Shown piece by piece: positions 23,449-30,371 of a DNA stretch of 30,600 bases. The first letter of the stretch is position 1, and the number at the start of each line of letters is the position of its first letter. Below the pieces are notes generated by a model. That model did no database searches. It was not told the origin of the DNA and was given only the letters and a program-made list of their open reading frames with translations. The translations under genes and the position numbers were made by a program. Source of the DNA: Collinsella sp. (lineage in GTDB: Bacteria; Actinomycetota; Coriobacteriia; Coriobacteriales; Coriobacteriaceae); contig JAHYYL010000027.1 of NCBI GenBank assembly GCA_019424965.1, positions 1 to 30,600 of the forward strand, read 5' to 3'.

Positions 23449-24306
23449 CTACTCAACGACCTTATCCGGCTGGATGAGCTCCTCGTAGTAGCTGATATGC
23501 TCACGCGCGTCTTCAATCTCGGGCAGCAGGAAGTTGTAGATGACTTCGATGATCATCGTGGCGCTGATCTTGGAGAACGCAAAGTCGCCCGTCGTCAGTA
23601 GCGCTTCGTGGTTGACGGTATTAAAAGTGTAGTCTGCCAGACGCGCGAGCGGGGATTTGCTGTCGCTGCTGATGACGACTACGGTTGCGCCGCAGTTGCG
23701 AGCCGCTTTTGCCATGCGATTCAGTCGGCGCGATTTGCCGGAGTTTGAGATTAGCACGATGACGTCACCTGGGCGTAACGTGAGCGCAAAGCCAATTGAT
23801 GTCTCGCTAATGGTGCTCGCCATGCAGCGCAGGCCCAGCTGCGAAAACTTAAACGTCGCATCGAGCGCGACCGCGTTGGTATTGCCCACAGCCGCAAACT
23901 CAATAACCCCTGCATGCTTAAGGGCATGCACAACAGCCGCCAACGTATCGTGGTCGATCCCGTCGATGGTCGCATTAAGCTCGCTCACCTTGGCAGCCAA
24001 GATGTTCTTAAGGCTCTGCTCCATATTGTCGAGCGAGACCTCGTCAGTCAGGCCCTCGTTGCGCTGGCTTTCCAAATCTCTCGCCAACGAAAACTGAAAG
24101 CTGCGGAAGCTGCCAAAGCCAAGCTTGCGGCAGAAGCGCGAAACGGTCGCCTCGGACGTGGCGGCGGCGCGTGAGAGCTGAGCGGCCGTGAGGCGCGGCG
24201 CCTCGGACTGGTGCTCCAATATATAGTCGACAATGCGCTGCTCGGACTCGCTGTATCCCTGATGGGTACTAATGAGGGAAAGTGCGCTCTTGCTACTATC
24301 GGTCAT
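23449..24306 (-). CDS. RpiR/MurR-family transcriptional regulator of the fructose PTS locus
   Basis: A 285-residue regulator with an N-terminal RpiR helix-turn-helix (about 22-75; LTAAQLSRAAATSEATVSRFCRKLGF) and a C-terminal SIS phosphosugar-binding domain (about 125-255) with the motif SNSGKS at 187-192. It probably senses a sugar phosphate, here plausibly fructose-1-phosphate. The start at 24306 is chosen because a clear SD (AGGAG, 24313-24317 on the minus strand) lies 6 nt upstream. A longer form from 24354 would begin directly at a TATACT -10 hexamer and has no SD. It is divergent from the fructose permease gene. Repressor or activator is not decidable from sequence. Confidence 0.88.
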   Translation of the reverse strand: MTDSSKSALSLISTHQGYSESEQRIVDYILEHQSEAPRLTAAQLSRAAATSEATVSRFCRKLGFGSFRSFQFSLARDLESQRNEGLTDEVSLDNMEQSLKNILAAKVSELNATIDGIDHDTLAAVVHALKHAGVIEFAAVGNTNAVALDATFKFSQLGLRCMASTISETSIGFALTLRPGDVIVLISNSGKSRRLNRMAKAARNCGATVVVISSDSKSPLARLADYTFNTVNHEALLTTGDFAFSKISATMIIEVIYNFLLPEIEDAREHISYYEELIQPDKVVE

Positions 24307-24354
24307 GGATGGCTCCTGGTTGGCATGAAAATCGGAATCGTTTTGTAATGTCAT

Positions 24355-24360
24355 AGTATA
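24355..24360 (-). promoter_or_regulatory. Candidate -10 of the RpiR regulator gene
   Basis: On the minus strand the hexamer is TATACT (5 of 6). Transcription would begin about 24346, inside any longer reading frame, which supports the start at 24306. No clear -35 is seen. Confidence 0.5.
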
Positions 24361-24387
24361 GGGGGATTTTCAATAACAAGATACACC

Positions 24388-24415
24388 TTGCCGTTTCAAG
24401 TGTTGATGGTAAACT
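24388..24415 (+). promoter_or_regulatory. fruA: Candidate promoter of the fructose PTS genes
   Basis: TTGCCG (24388-24393), 16-nt spacer, TAAACT (24410-24415) preceded by GG. The first operator-like CTTTCACC overlaps the -10. The transcript would carry a leader of about 155 nt before the fruA start. Confidence 0.4.
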
Positions 24416-24505
24416 TTCACCTACCGTTTACGGTTATGAAAGAACCTTTCACCGGAGAATTGCACCTTGTCTCTTCTCACGTGGACGGTAGGTTGGTATC
24501 TTTCA
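24414..24505. promoter_or_regulatory. Operator-like repeat array upstream of fruA
   Basis: CTTTCACC occurs at 24414-24421 and 24446-24453, exactly 32 nt apart (about three helical turns). The second copy is part of a palindrome TGAAAG-AAC-CTTTCA (24437-24451). Between them is ACCG-TTTA-CGGT (24423-24434), and a third CTTTCA lies at 24500-24505. These are good candidates for binding by the divergent RpiR-type regulator. The repeats are visible; the regulator link is inference. Confidence 0.5.
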
Positions 24506-24541
24506 GTTGTGGAAAAACGCGTATCCAAGCGCGTGTAGGGG

Positions 24542-24557
24542 AGCGCCCGCGGGCGCT
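24542..24557 (+). repeat. Perfect GC-only core palindrome before the fruA SD
   Basis: AGCGCCCGCGGGCGCT is a perfect 16-nt palindrome, ending 9 nt before the SD AAGGAGG (24567-24573). It lacks a T-run. It may be a protein site or, in RNA, a compact or dimerising structure near the ribosome-binding site. Confidence 0.5.
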
Positions 24558-24578
24558 GTACTCAAGAAGGAGGGACAC

Positions 24579-26582
24579 ATGGCTAAGTTTGACATCATCG
24601 CCGCCACCGGTTGCCCGACCGGCATTGCGCACACCTTCATGGCTAAGGAGGCGCTGGAGAAGGCAGCTGCCGAGCGCGGTCTGACCATTAAGGTTGAGAC
24701 TCATGGCCAGGTCGGTGTCGAGAACGAGCTCACCAAGAGTGAGATCGCTGGCGCCAAGGCCGTCGTCGTCGCAGCCGACAAGGATGTCCAGGCTGAGCGT
24801 TTCGCCGGTAAGCCCATGGTTTCCGTTGGTGTTTCCAAGGCCCTGTCCGTTGAGGCCGCCGGTAAGCTGATTGACCACGCACTCGCCGCTAAGGGCGACA
24901 GCACGGTTGCAGCCGCTGCCGATGTCGAGGACGAAGTCGAGGAGAAGGAGTCCATCGGCCACGTCATCTATAAGCACCTTATGAACGGCGTCAGCCACAT
25001 GCTGGTCTTCGTCGTTGCTGGTGGTGTTCTGACCGCCGTTTCGTTCCTGTGGGGCATTACGTCCTTCGATTCGACGGCGTCTGACTACAACAGCTTTGCT
25101 GCGATGCTCAAGATCATCGGCGGTATCGCTATGAACCTCATGGTTCCGGTGCTTTCCGCCTACATCGCCGAGTCCATCGGTAAGCGCCCGGCGCTCGTCC
25201 CTGGTTTTGTTGCCGGTATGATCGCCATCCAGGGCCTGCCTGTTAACGCCGAGACCGGCATGATCGACGCCGGTGGCGCCGGCGTGGGCTTCGGCTTCCT
25301 GGGCGGCATCGTCGGCGGCTTCCTCGCCGGTTATGTCATCCTGCTGCTCGAGAAGGTCTTTGCCGGTCTGCCCAAGAACCTGGACGGCCTCAAGGCTATC
25401 TTCCTTTACCCGCTGTTCTCGACGGCTATCGTCGGTCTGGTCATGCTCGGCATCTCCGGCCCCATGGCTGCCATCAACACTGCCATGATGGACTTCCTCA
25501 AGGGCCTGTCCGCCTCTGGCGCCGTTGTCCTGGGTCTTGCCATCGGCTGCATGTGTGCCTTTGACATGGGTGGCCCGGTCAACAAGGCTGCTTACGTCAC
25601 CGGTACCGCTATGCTCACCGAGGCACTGGCTGTTGGCGTCGGCACCGAGACCTACAACTTCGGCACCAACTTCATGGCTGCCGTCTCCGCCGCTTGCATC
25701 GTTCCGCCGCTGATCACCACCTTCGCCGTCGTTGTCGGCAAGAAGTACTTCAGCCAGGAGGATCATGACGCCGGTATCGTCAACCTTATCCTTGGTTGCA
25801 CCCACATCACCGAGGGCGCCATTCCGTTCATGACCAAGAACATCTGGCCCGTCATGCCCATCATGATGGTCGGTTCTTCCATCGCTTCCATCTTGACCAT
25901 CTTCTTCAACGTTCACGATCCGGCGCCTCACGGCGGCTTCCTGGTCCTGCCCGTTGTCGAGAACGGCCCGCAGTGGGTCCTCGCGATCCTCATCGGCGCC
26001 GTGGTCGGTGGCATCCTGTTCGTGGCCTTCAAGAAGTACGACTTCGAGAAGAATCAGAAGGCCGCTCCTGTAGCCAAGCCGGTTGAGGCTTCCAAGGCCG
26101 CTGCCGTTGAGGCCCCTAAGGCCGAGGCTGCCGACTTCGTGAAGGTTGAGAATGTCTTTGTCGCCGAGGACTTCGCTTCTCGTGACGAGGCTCTGAGCTT
26201 CGTTTCCAACCAGGCTGTCAAGGCTGGTATCGCCAGCGACGCCGACGCCGTGATGAACGCCTTCCTGGCCCGCGAGGCCGAGGGCACCACGGGAATGATG
26301 GAGGGCTTCGCCATTCCGCATGCCAAGTCCGACGCCATTACCGAGGCTGCCGTCATCGTCGTTAAGGACGAGTCCGGCGTGACCGGTTGGGATACCATGG
26401 ACGGCGCTCCCGTCAACGTGGCCATCGCTCTGCTCATCCCTGGTGCACAGGCTGGCACCACGCACCTCAAGATCCTGTCCAAGGTCGCCGAGGCGCTCAT
26501 GGACGAGGACTTCCGTGCCACCGTCAAGGGTTCCACCGACGCCGCCGAGATCGCCAAGACGATCAACGCCCGCCTGGTCTAA
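24579..26582 (+). CDS. fruA: PTS fructose-type enzyme II, domain order IIB-IIC-IIA
   Basis: Membrane permease that takes up and phosphorylates fructose (usually to fructose-1-phosphate). Residues 1-100 are a fructose IIB domain with phosphocysteine Cys12 in AATGCPTGIAHTFMA. Residues 130-480 are IIC with about eight helices, including NGVSHMLVFVVAGG and DMGGPVNKAAYVTG. An Ala/Lys/Pro-rich linker (about 490-520) leads to a IIA domain with phosphohistidine His581 in GFAIPHAKS. A IIB-IIC-IIA order is less common than IIA-IIB-IIC. The 667-residue protein starts at 24579 (SD AAGGAGG, 24567-24573). The divergent RpiR regulator, downstream HPr/EI and 1-phosphofructokinase all support fructose as substrate. 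Codon bias is strong. Confidence 0.93.
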   Translation: MAKFDIIAATGCPTGIAHTFMAKEALEKAAAERGLTIKVETHGQVGVENELTKSEIAGAKAVVVAADKDVQAERFAGKPMVSVGVSKALSVEAAGKLIDHALAAKGDSTVAAAADVEDEVEEKESIGHVIYKHLMNGVSHMLVFVVAGGVLTAVSFLWGITSFDSTASDYNSFAAMLKIIGGIAMNLMVPVLSAYIAESIGKRPALVPGFVAGMIAIQGLPVNAETGMIDAGGAGVGFGFLGGIVGGFLAGYVILLLEKVFAGLPKNLDGLKAIFLYPLFSTAIVGLVMLGISGPMAAINTAMMDFLKGLSASGAVVLGLAIGCMCAFDMGGPVNKAAYVTGTAMLTEALAVGVGTETYNFGTNFMAAVSAACIVPPLITTFAVVVGKKYFSQEDHDAGIVNLILGCTHITEGAIPFMTKNIWPVMPIMMVGSSIASILTIFFNVHDPAPHGGFLVLPVVENGPQWVLAILIGAVVGGILFVAFKKYDFEKNQKAAPVAKPVEASKAAAVEAPKAEAADFVKVENVFVAEDFASRDEALSFVSNQAVKAGIASDADAVMNAFLAREAEGTTGMMEGFAIPHAKSDAITEAAVIVVKDESGVTGWDTMDGAPVNVAIALLIPGAQAGTTHLKILSKVAEALMDEDFRATVKGSTDAAEIAKTINARLV

Positions 26583-26620
26583 TCCCACAGTACGCGAATA
26601 ACATCGCCCCCTGTAACAAA

Positions 26621-26654
26621 GGCGAGGACTCCACCAGGAGCCCCCGCCTTTTTC
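26621..26654 (+). terminator. Terminator after fruA
   Basis: GGCGAGGACTCC (26621-26632) pairs with GGAGCCCCCGCC (26637-26648), 12 positions with two A-C mismatches, a 4-nt loop and a TTTTTCT tail. Genes downstream therefore need readthrough or their own promoter. Confidence 0.65.
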
Positions 26655-26655
26655 T

Positions 26656-26748
26656 ATGCCCTCCCATAAGTTGCGGTGAAATGGGGACTGTTTAAACGAT
26701 TCAACCCCAAATTCAGTCCCTATTTCACCGCAACTTACAAAAGGGCAT
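26656..26748. repeat. REPIN/MITE-like hairpin of 93 nt
   Basis: Positions 26667-26690 pair with 26714-26737 in a 24-bp stem with a single G-U, around a 23-nt loop. A second 7-bp pairing, ATGCCCT (26656-26662) with AGGGCAT (26742-26748), closes the base. The core phrase GTGAAATGGGGACTG resembles repeats spread between genes in related bacteria. There is no coding potential. It lies directly behind the fruA terminator, before the larger palindrome. Confidence 0.75.
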
Positions 26749-26803
26749 AGAGTGGGCTGCCTATCGAGTCTTTGTCGCGAACAAGTCATCAGCCAGAATT
26801 CCG

Positions 26804-27029
26804 TTCGCACGATATTACTTTGGACCGACCGAGTTTCCGCAGTTTGCTCGCCCCGGACCCCGCGCGCGGGGGCCATGAGATTTATCGCGAGTTCCGCACG
26901 AGCCGAAGAGCACTTAATGTGCTCTTCGTGCGAGCAGGACTGTAGAGCAGGAAATCTCATGGCCCCCGCGCGCGGGGTCCGGGGCGAGCAAGCGGACAGA
27001 ACAGACAACTGTCCAACAATTCGTGCGAA
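26804..27029. repeat. Giant palindromic element of 226 nt with a perfect 40-bp inverted repeat
   Basis: Arms 26844-26883 and 26952-26991 are exact reverse complements over 40 nt (TTGCTCGCCCC ... ATGAGATTT). Outside them, TCCGC (26836-26840) matches GCGGA (26992-26996), TTGGAC (26820-26825) matches GTCCAA (27011-27016), and TTCGCACGA (26804-26812) matches TCGTGCGAA (27021-27029). The centre folds as CGCACGA/TCGTGCG plus AGAGCAC/GTGCTCT with a 5-nt bulge and a TTAAT loop. No T-run follows and no believable protein is encoded. It fills most of the 549-nt gap between fruA and ptsH. It may be a non-autonomous mobile element or a structured RNA. Confidence 0.85.
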
Positions 27030-27060
27030 ACACAATGAAAAACCGTTTGATGTGAGTTAA

Positions 27061-27066
27061 TATAAA
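27061..27066 (+). promoter_or_regulatory. Candidate -10 of ptsH
   Basis: TATAAA (5 of 6) lies 66 nt before the ptsH start; TAATAT at 27058-27063 overlaps it. The -35 is not clear. A promoter here would place the SD-sequestering leader within the transcript. Confidence 0.4.
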
Positions 27067-27080
27067 CAACGTCGTGAATC

Positions 27081-27128
27081 TGACTCCTGCCACATGCATG
27101 ACAGGGGTTAAACACAAAAAAGGAGTCA
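27081..27128 (+). promoter_or_regulatory. SD-sequestering leader of ptsH (possible RNA switch)
   Basis: TGACTCCT (27081-27088) is perfectly complementary to AGGAGTCA (27121-27128), which contains the ptsH SD AGGAG. The same CTCCT bases can instead pair as CTCCTG/CAGGGG (27084-27089 with 27102-27107, one G-U) around a loop holding CATGCATG. The two folds are mutually exclusive: one hides and one frees the SD. The pairing is seen; switching is inferred. Confidence 0.5.
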
Positions 27129-27131
27129 ATT

Positions 27132-27395
27132 ATGGTTTCTGAGAAGGCTACCCTCGTTAATCCTCAGGGTCTGCACATGCGTCCGGCTGGTCTGTTCGCC
27201 TCCACCATGGGCAAGTACGCCTGTGACGTGACGGTCGTCACCCCCGAGAAGGAGGTCAACGGCAAGTCCCCGATGGCCCTCATGGCTGCTGGTATCCCCT
27301 GCGGCACCGAGGTCGAGGTCAAGTGCGACGGCGCCGACGAGGCCGAGGCTCTGGCTGCTGCCATCGAGCTCATCAAGAGCGGTCTTGGCGAGTAG
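27132..27395 (+). CDS. ptsH: PTS phosphocarrier protein HPr
   Basis: An 87-residue carrier that passes phosphate from enzyme I to sugar-specific IIA domains. The active histidine is His15 in GLHMRPAG. The regulatory serine is present as Ser46 in NGKSPMALM, but residue 47 is proline, where HPr proteins of Firmicutes usually have isoleucine or leucine. SD AAGGAG (27120-27125) lies 6 nt before the ATG and sits inside a possible sequestering hairpin. It is followed by a hairpin terminator and then ptsI. Codon bias is strong, as for a very abundant protein. Confidence 0.96.
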   Translation: MVSEKATLVNPQGLHMRPAGLFASTMGKYACDVTVVTPEKEVNGKSPMALMAAGIPCGTEVEVKCDGADEAEALAAAIELIKSGLGE

Positions 27396-27440
27396 AACTC
27401 AAACGGGTCGCATGTTGAACAACTAAGTTCATATTTGGGG

Positions 27441-27477
27441 GCGCAGTGACCTGTCTTAAGGTAGCTGCGCTCTTTTG
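27441..27477 (+). terminator. Hairpin terminator/attenuator between ptsH and ptsI
   Basis: GCGCAG (27441-27446) pairs with CTGCGC (27465-27470), extended outward by two pairs (one G-U) and inward by CCT/AGG across a small internal loop. TCTTTTG follows. Partial termination here would give more HPr than enzyme I message, a ratio common in other bacteria (inference). Confidence 0.6.
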
Positions 27478-27522
27478 TCATGGATATGGCAAAACGCTTT
27501 ATCACATGACACGGAGAGAGGA

Positions 27523-29232
27523 ATGGGAATGTATCAGGGAGTCAACGCTTCCGAGGGCATCGGTATCGGCACCGTCATGGTCGCCGTCGATCCCGACTTG
27601 ACGTTTGAGCCGCACGAGGTTGCTGATTCGGCAGCAGAGAAGGAGCGCTATCAGACCGCTCTTTCGGTCTTCTGCGAGAAGACTCAGGCTCAGGCCGACC
27701 ACATGAAGGAGACGGTGGGCGAGGCCGAGGCCGAGATCATGAGCGGACACATTGTCCTGGCTCAGGATCCGGGCATGACCGACGCCATCAACGCCGCCAT
27801 TGACGGCGGCACCTGCGCCGAGCAGGCGCTCATGGACACCTCGACCATGTTCGAGAACATGTTCCTGTCCATGGACGATGAGATGTTCCGTCTGCGCGCG
27901 GCCGACATCGCCGACATCCGCACCGGTATTCTGGCCGAGCTGCTGGGCAAGGAGGTCGTCGACCTTTCCGTCCTGCCCGAGAACACCGTCGTTGTCGTGC
28001 ACGACCTCACGCCGTCCATGACCGCCACGATCGATAAGGCCCACGTTGCCGGTATCGTCACCGAGACTGGTGGCCGCACGTCGCACTCCGCAATCATTGC
28101 GCGCGCCCTCGAGATCCCGGCTGTCCTTTCGGTTTCCAACAGCTGCACCGCACTGCGCAACGGCATGACCGTTGTCGTTGACGGTGGCAAGGGTATCGTC
28201 GAGGCCGATCCCGATGAGGAGACGCTCGCCGCCTACACTGCCAAGGCCGAGGCTTTCGCTGCCGAGAAGGCGGCTCTCGAGGCCTTCCGCGGCAAGCCGT
28301 CCGTGACTGCCGACGGTATCAAGAAGATCATTGCCTGCAACATCGGCAACCCCGATGACGTGCCCAACGCGCTCGATCACGATGCCGAGGCTATTGGCCT
28401 GTTCCGTTCCGAGTTCCTGTTCATGGACTCTGCTGAGCTTCCTTCCGAGGAGGAGCAGTTCAACGCCTACCGTAAGGTCGCCAGCGCGCTCAAGGGCGCT
28501 CCGGTCATCATCCGCACGCTCGATGTGGGTGGCGACAAGGAGATTCCGTACCTGCACATGGTCAAGGAAGAGAACCCCTTCATGGGCTTCCGTGCCGTGC
28601 GTTACTGCCTGGCCAATCCCGATCAGTACAAGGTCCAGCTCCGCGCCCTGTTGCGCGCCAGCGCCTTTGGTGACGTCAAGATCATGATCCCGCTCGTCAC
28701 CTGCGTCGAGGAGGTCTTGGCTGTCAAGGAGCTCGTCGAGCAGTGCAAGACCGAGCTGACCGAAGAGGGTCGCAAGTTCAACGAGAACATCGAGGTCGGC
28801 ATCATGGTCGAGACGCCTGCCGCCTCGCTGCTCGCTGACCGCCTGGCCGAGGTCGCCGACTTCTTCTCCATCGGCACCAACGACCTGATCGGCTACACCA
28901 TGTGCGCCGACCGTGGCAACGACACCATCTCCAACCTGTACCAGGTTTACTATCCCGCCGTGCTCCGCTCGCTCAAGAACATCATCGAGAGCGGCGTGAA
29001 GGCCGGCATCATGGTCGGTATGTGCGGCGAGGCCGCTGCCGATCCGTTGCTCGAGCCGCTGCTGATCAGCTGGGGCCTGGAGGAGTTCTCGATGAGCGCT
29101 CCGTCCATCCTGCGCGCCCGCAAGACCATCAGCCAGTGGACCAAGGCCGAGTGCGACGAGCTTGCCGAGAAGGCGCTCGCCTGCAACACCGCTGCCGAGG
29201 TCAAGGCACTGCTCGAGTCCGCAGCTCGCTAA
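27523..29232 (+). CDS. ptsI: PTS enzyme I (PEP-protein phosphotransferase)
   Basis: Cytosolic enzyme that takes phosphate from phosphoenolpyruvate and hands it to HPr. The N-terminal HPr-binding and phosphohistidine domain carries TETGGRTSHSAIIARA, with His188 as the phosphorylated residue. The C-terminal PEP-binding TIM-barrel holds FFSIGTNDLIGYTMCADRGND and the catalytic cysteine motif GMCGEAAADP (Cys501). The length of 569 residues is normal. The start is ambiguous: ATG 27523 has GGAG 6 nt upstream, and ATG 27529 (MYQGVNASEG) has AGAGG 7 nt upstream. It follows ptsH after a 127-nt gap containing a hairpin, and precedes fruK. Confidence 0.96.
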   Translation: MGMYQGVNASEGIGIGTVMVAVDPDLTFEPHEVADSAAEKERYQTALSVFCEKTQAQADHMKETVGEAEAEIMSGHIVLAQDPGMTDAINAAIDGGTCAEQALMDTSTMFENMFLSMDDEMFRLRAADIADIRTGILAELLGKEVVDLSVLPENTVVVVHDLTPSMTATIDKAHVAGIVTETGGRTSHSAIIARALEIPAVLSVSNSCTALRNGMTVVVDGGKGIVEADPDEETLAAYTAKAEAFAAEKAALEAFRGKPSVTADGIKKIIACNIGNPDDVPNALDHDAEAIGLFRSEFLFMDSAELPSEEEQFNAYRKVASALKGAPVIIRTLDVGGDKEIPYLHMVKEENPFMGFRAVRYCLANPDQYKVQLRALLRASAFGDVKIMIPLVTCVEEVLAVKELVEQCKTELTEEGRKFNENIEVGIMVETPAASLLADRLAEVADFFSIGTNDLIGYTMCADRGNDTISNLYQVYYPAVLRSLKNIIESGVKAGIMVGMCGEAAADPLLEPLLISWGLEEFSMSAPSILRARKTISQWTKAECDELAEKALACNTAAEVKALLESAAR

Positions 29233-29242
29233 TTTGGTATCA

Positions 29243-29284
29243 GAGGTAACCGCGTGGTTGGAATGGGCCGGCCACGCGGCCCTC
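29243..29284 (+). repeat. Intercistronic hairpin between ptsI and fruK
   Basis: CCGCGTGG (29250-29257) pairs with CCACGCGG (29272-29279), and GAGG (29243-29246) with CCTC (29281-29284). The loop includes GGCCGGCC. There is no T-run, so it is more likely an mRNA stability or processing element than a terminator. Confidence 0.5.
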
Positions 29285-29306
29285 ACATATACAGGGGGTA
29301 CTGTAA

Positions 29307-30239
29307 ATGTTCTACACGCTAACCGCTAACCCGGCTGTCGACATGACGGTTTCGAGCTCTCCGCTCGAGCCCGACGAGAACGTCCGCACCGGCTCGGCCA
29401 GCTACACGGCTAACGGCAAGGGCCTCGACGTGTCCTTCGCCTTTAAGAAGATGGGCGTCGACACCGTCGCGCTCGGTTTCTTCGCCGGCTTCACGGGCAA
29501 GTTCATCGTCGAGGAGGTCATGAACCTGGGTTGCCTTTGCCGCCCGGTCTGGACCGACGGTATCACGCGCATTAACACCTACGTCAACGATGGCCAGCAC
29601 GAGTACGGCATCCTCAACCCCGGTGCTCCGATCACGCCGCAGCACCAGGAGGAGCTCTACAACATCCTGGACACCGCGGGCGACCTTGAGTGCCTGATCG
29701 TCTCCGGTTCCGTGCCTCCCAAAGCTACGCCTGACTTCCTGGCTCAGGTCATGGAGCACGCTCAGGCCCGCGGCGCCGACGTCGTCCTGGACCTGTCCTC
29801 CGACAAGCTCAAGGAGCTCGCTCACAAGAAGCCGCTGCTCATTAAGCCGAACCATCACGAGATGAAGGCTATCTTCGGCGTGCCGGTCGACACCGACGAC
29901 GAGGTCCGCGTTGCCATGAAGCTGGCTCACGAGGCCGGCGTCCAGAACGTGCTGCTCACCCGTGGTAGCCGCGGTGACGCTTACTTCTCCAACGGCGAGG
30001 ACATCTGGTATGCCAAGCGTGAGTTCAACATCAAGCTTGTCTCTTCCGTCTGCGCCGGCGACTGCACCCTCGCTGCGTTCCTGCACAAGTGGTACAGGGA
30101 TCGCGACAACGTCGAGGAGGCCATGAAGCTCGCTATGGCCACCGGCGCCAACGTTGCTGAGTCCGTCGGCATCGGCGACTTTGGTCACGTCGACGAGTAC
30201 AGCAAGCGCGTTGCTGTCCGCAAGCTCGATCGCAAGTAA
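29307..30239 (+). CDS. fruK: 1-phosphofructokinase (PfkB family)
   Basis: Converts fructose-1-phosphate to fructose-1,6-bisphosphate, the step after the fructose PTS. The 310-residue protein opens with YTLTANPAVDMT, then ANGKGLDVS at 35-43, SGSVPP at 133-138, KPNHHEM at 180-186 and the C-terminal signature VCAGDC with the catalytic base Asp252. Two motif positions differ from the usual: NGKG instead of GGKG (36-39) and CAGD instead of GAGD (249-252). The catalytic Asp is kept. SD AGGGGG (29293-29298) precedes the ATG by 8 nt. A strong terminator follows. Tagatose-6-phosphate kinase is a less likely alternative given the fructose permease upstream. Confidence 0.88.
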   Translation: MFYTLTANPAVDMTVSSSPLEPDENVRTGSASYTANGKGLDVSFAFKKMGVDTVALGFFAGFTGKFIVEEVMNLGCLCRPVWTDGITRINTYVNDGQHEYGILNPGAPITPQHQEELYNILDTAGDLECLIVSGSVPPKATPDFLAQVMEHAQARGADVVLDLSSDKLKELAHKKPLLIKPNHHEMKAIFGVPVDTDDEVRVAMKLAHEAGVQNVLLTRGSRGDAYFSNGEDIWYAKREFNIKLVSSVCAGDCTLAAFLHKWYRDRDNVEEAMKLAMATGANVAESVGIGDFGHVDEYSKRVAVRKLDRK

Positions 30240-30265
30240 GCGAAACGCGACAAACTCGTGCGCAT

Positions 30266-30301
30266 ACGGCGTCCCGGTTTCGACCGGGGCGCCGTTTTTT
30301 T
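30266..30301 (+). terminator. Strong terminator after fruK
   Basis: ACGGCGTCCCGGT (30266-30278) pairs with ACCGGGGCGCCGT (30283-30295), 13 bp with one G-U, around a TTCG tetraloop, followed by seven T. It closes the PTS transcription unit. Confidence 0.92.
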
Positions 30302-30371
30302 GTCCCACTCGAACCTCGGAGCCGCGCTTCACGCGTTCCACACCGTTCACCGAGTTGTTGTAGCCTTTTGC

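Noticed and set aside
23228..23477. 89-codon + strand frame after recN
   Set aside because: Crosses the bidirectional terminator and the end of the regulator gene; no SD.
24307..24354. Longer RpiR-family regulator starting at 24354
   Set aside because: No SD, and its start codon abuts a TATACT -10 hexamer; the start at 24306 has a clear SD.
24477..27035. Very long minus-strand open frame opposite fruA
   Set aside because: Shadow of the strongly codon-biased permease gene, extending through the intergenic palindromes.
26752..27060. 102-codon + strand open frame between fruA and ptsH
   Set aside because: It runs through both arms of the giant palindrome, has no SD and encodes no believable protein; it is a by-product of the inverted repeat.
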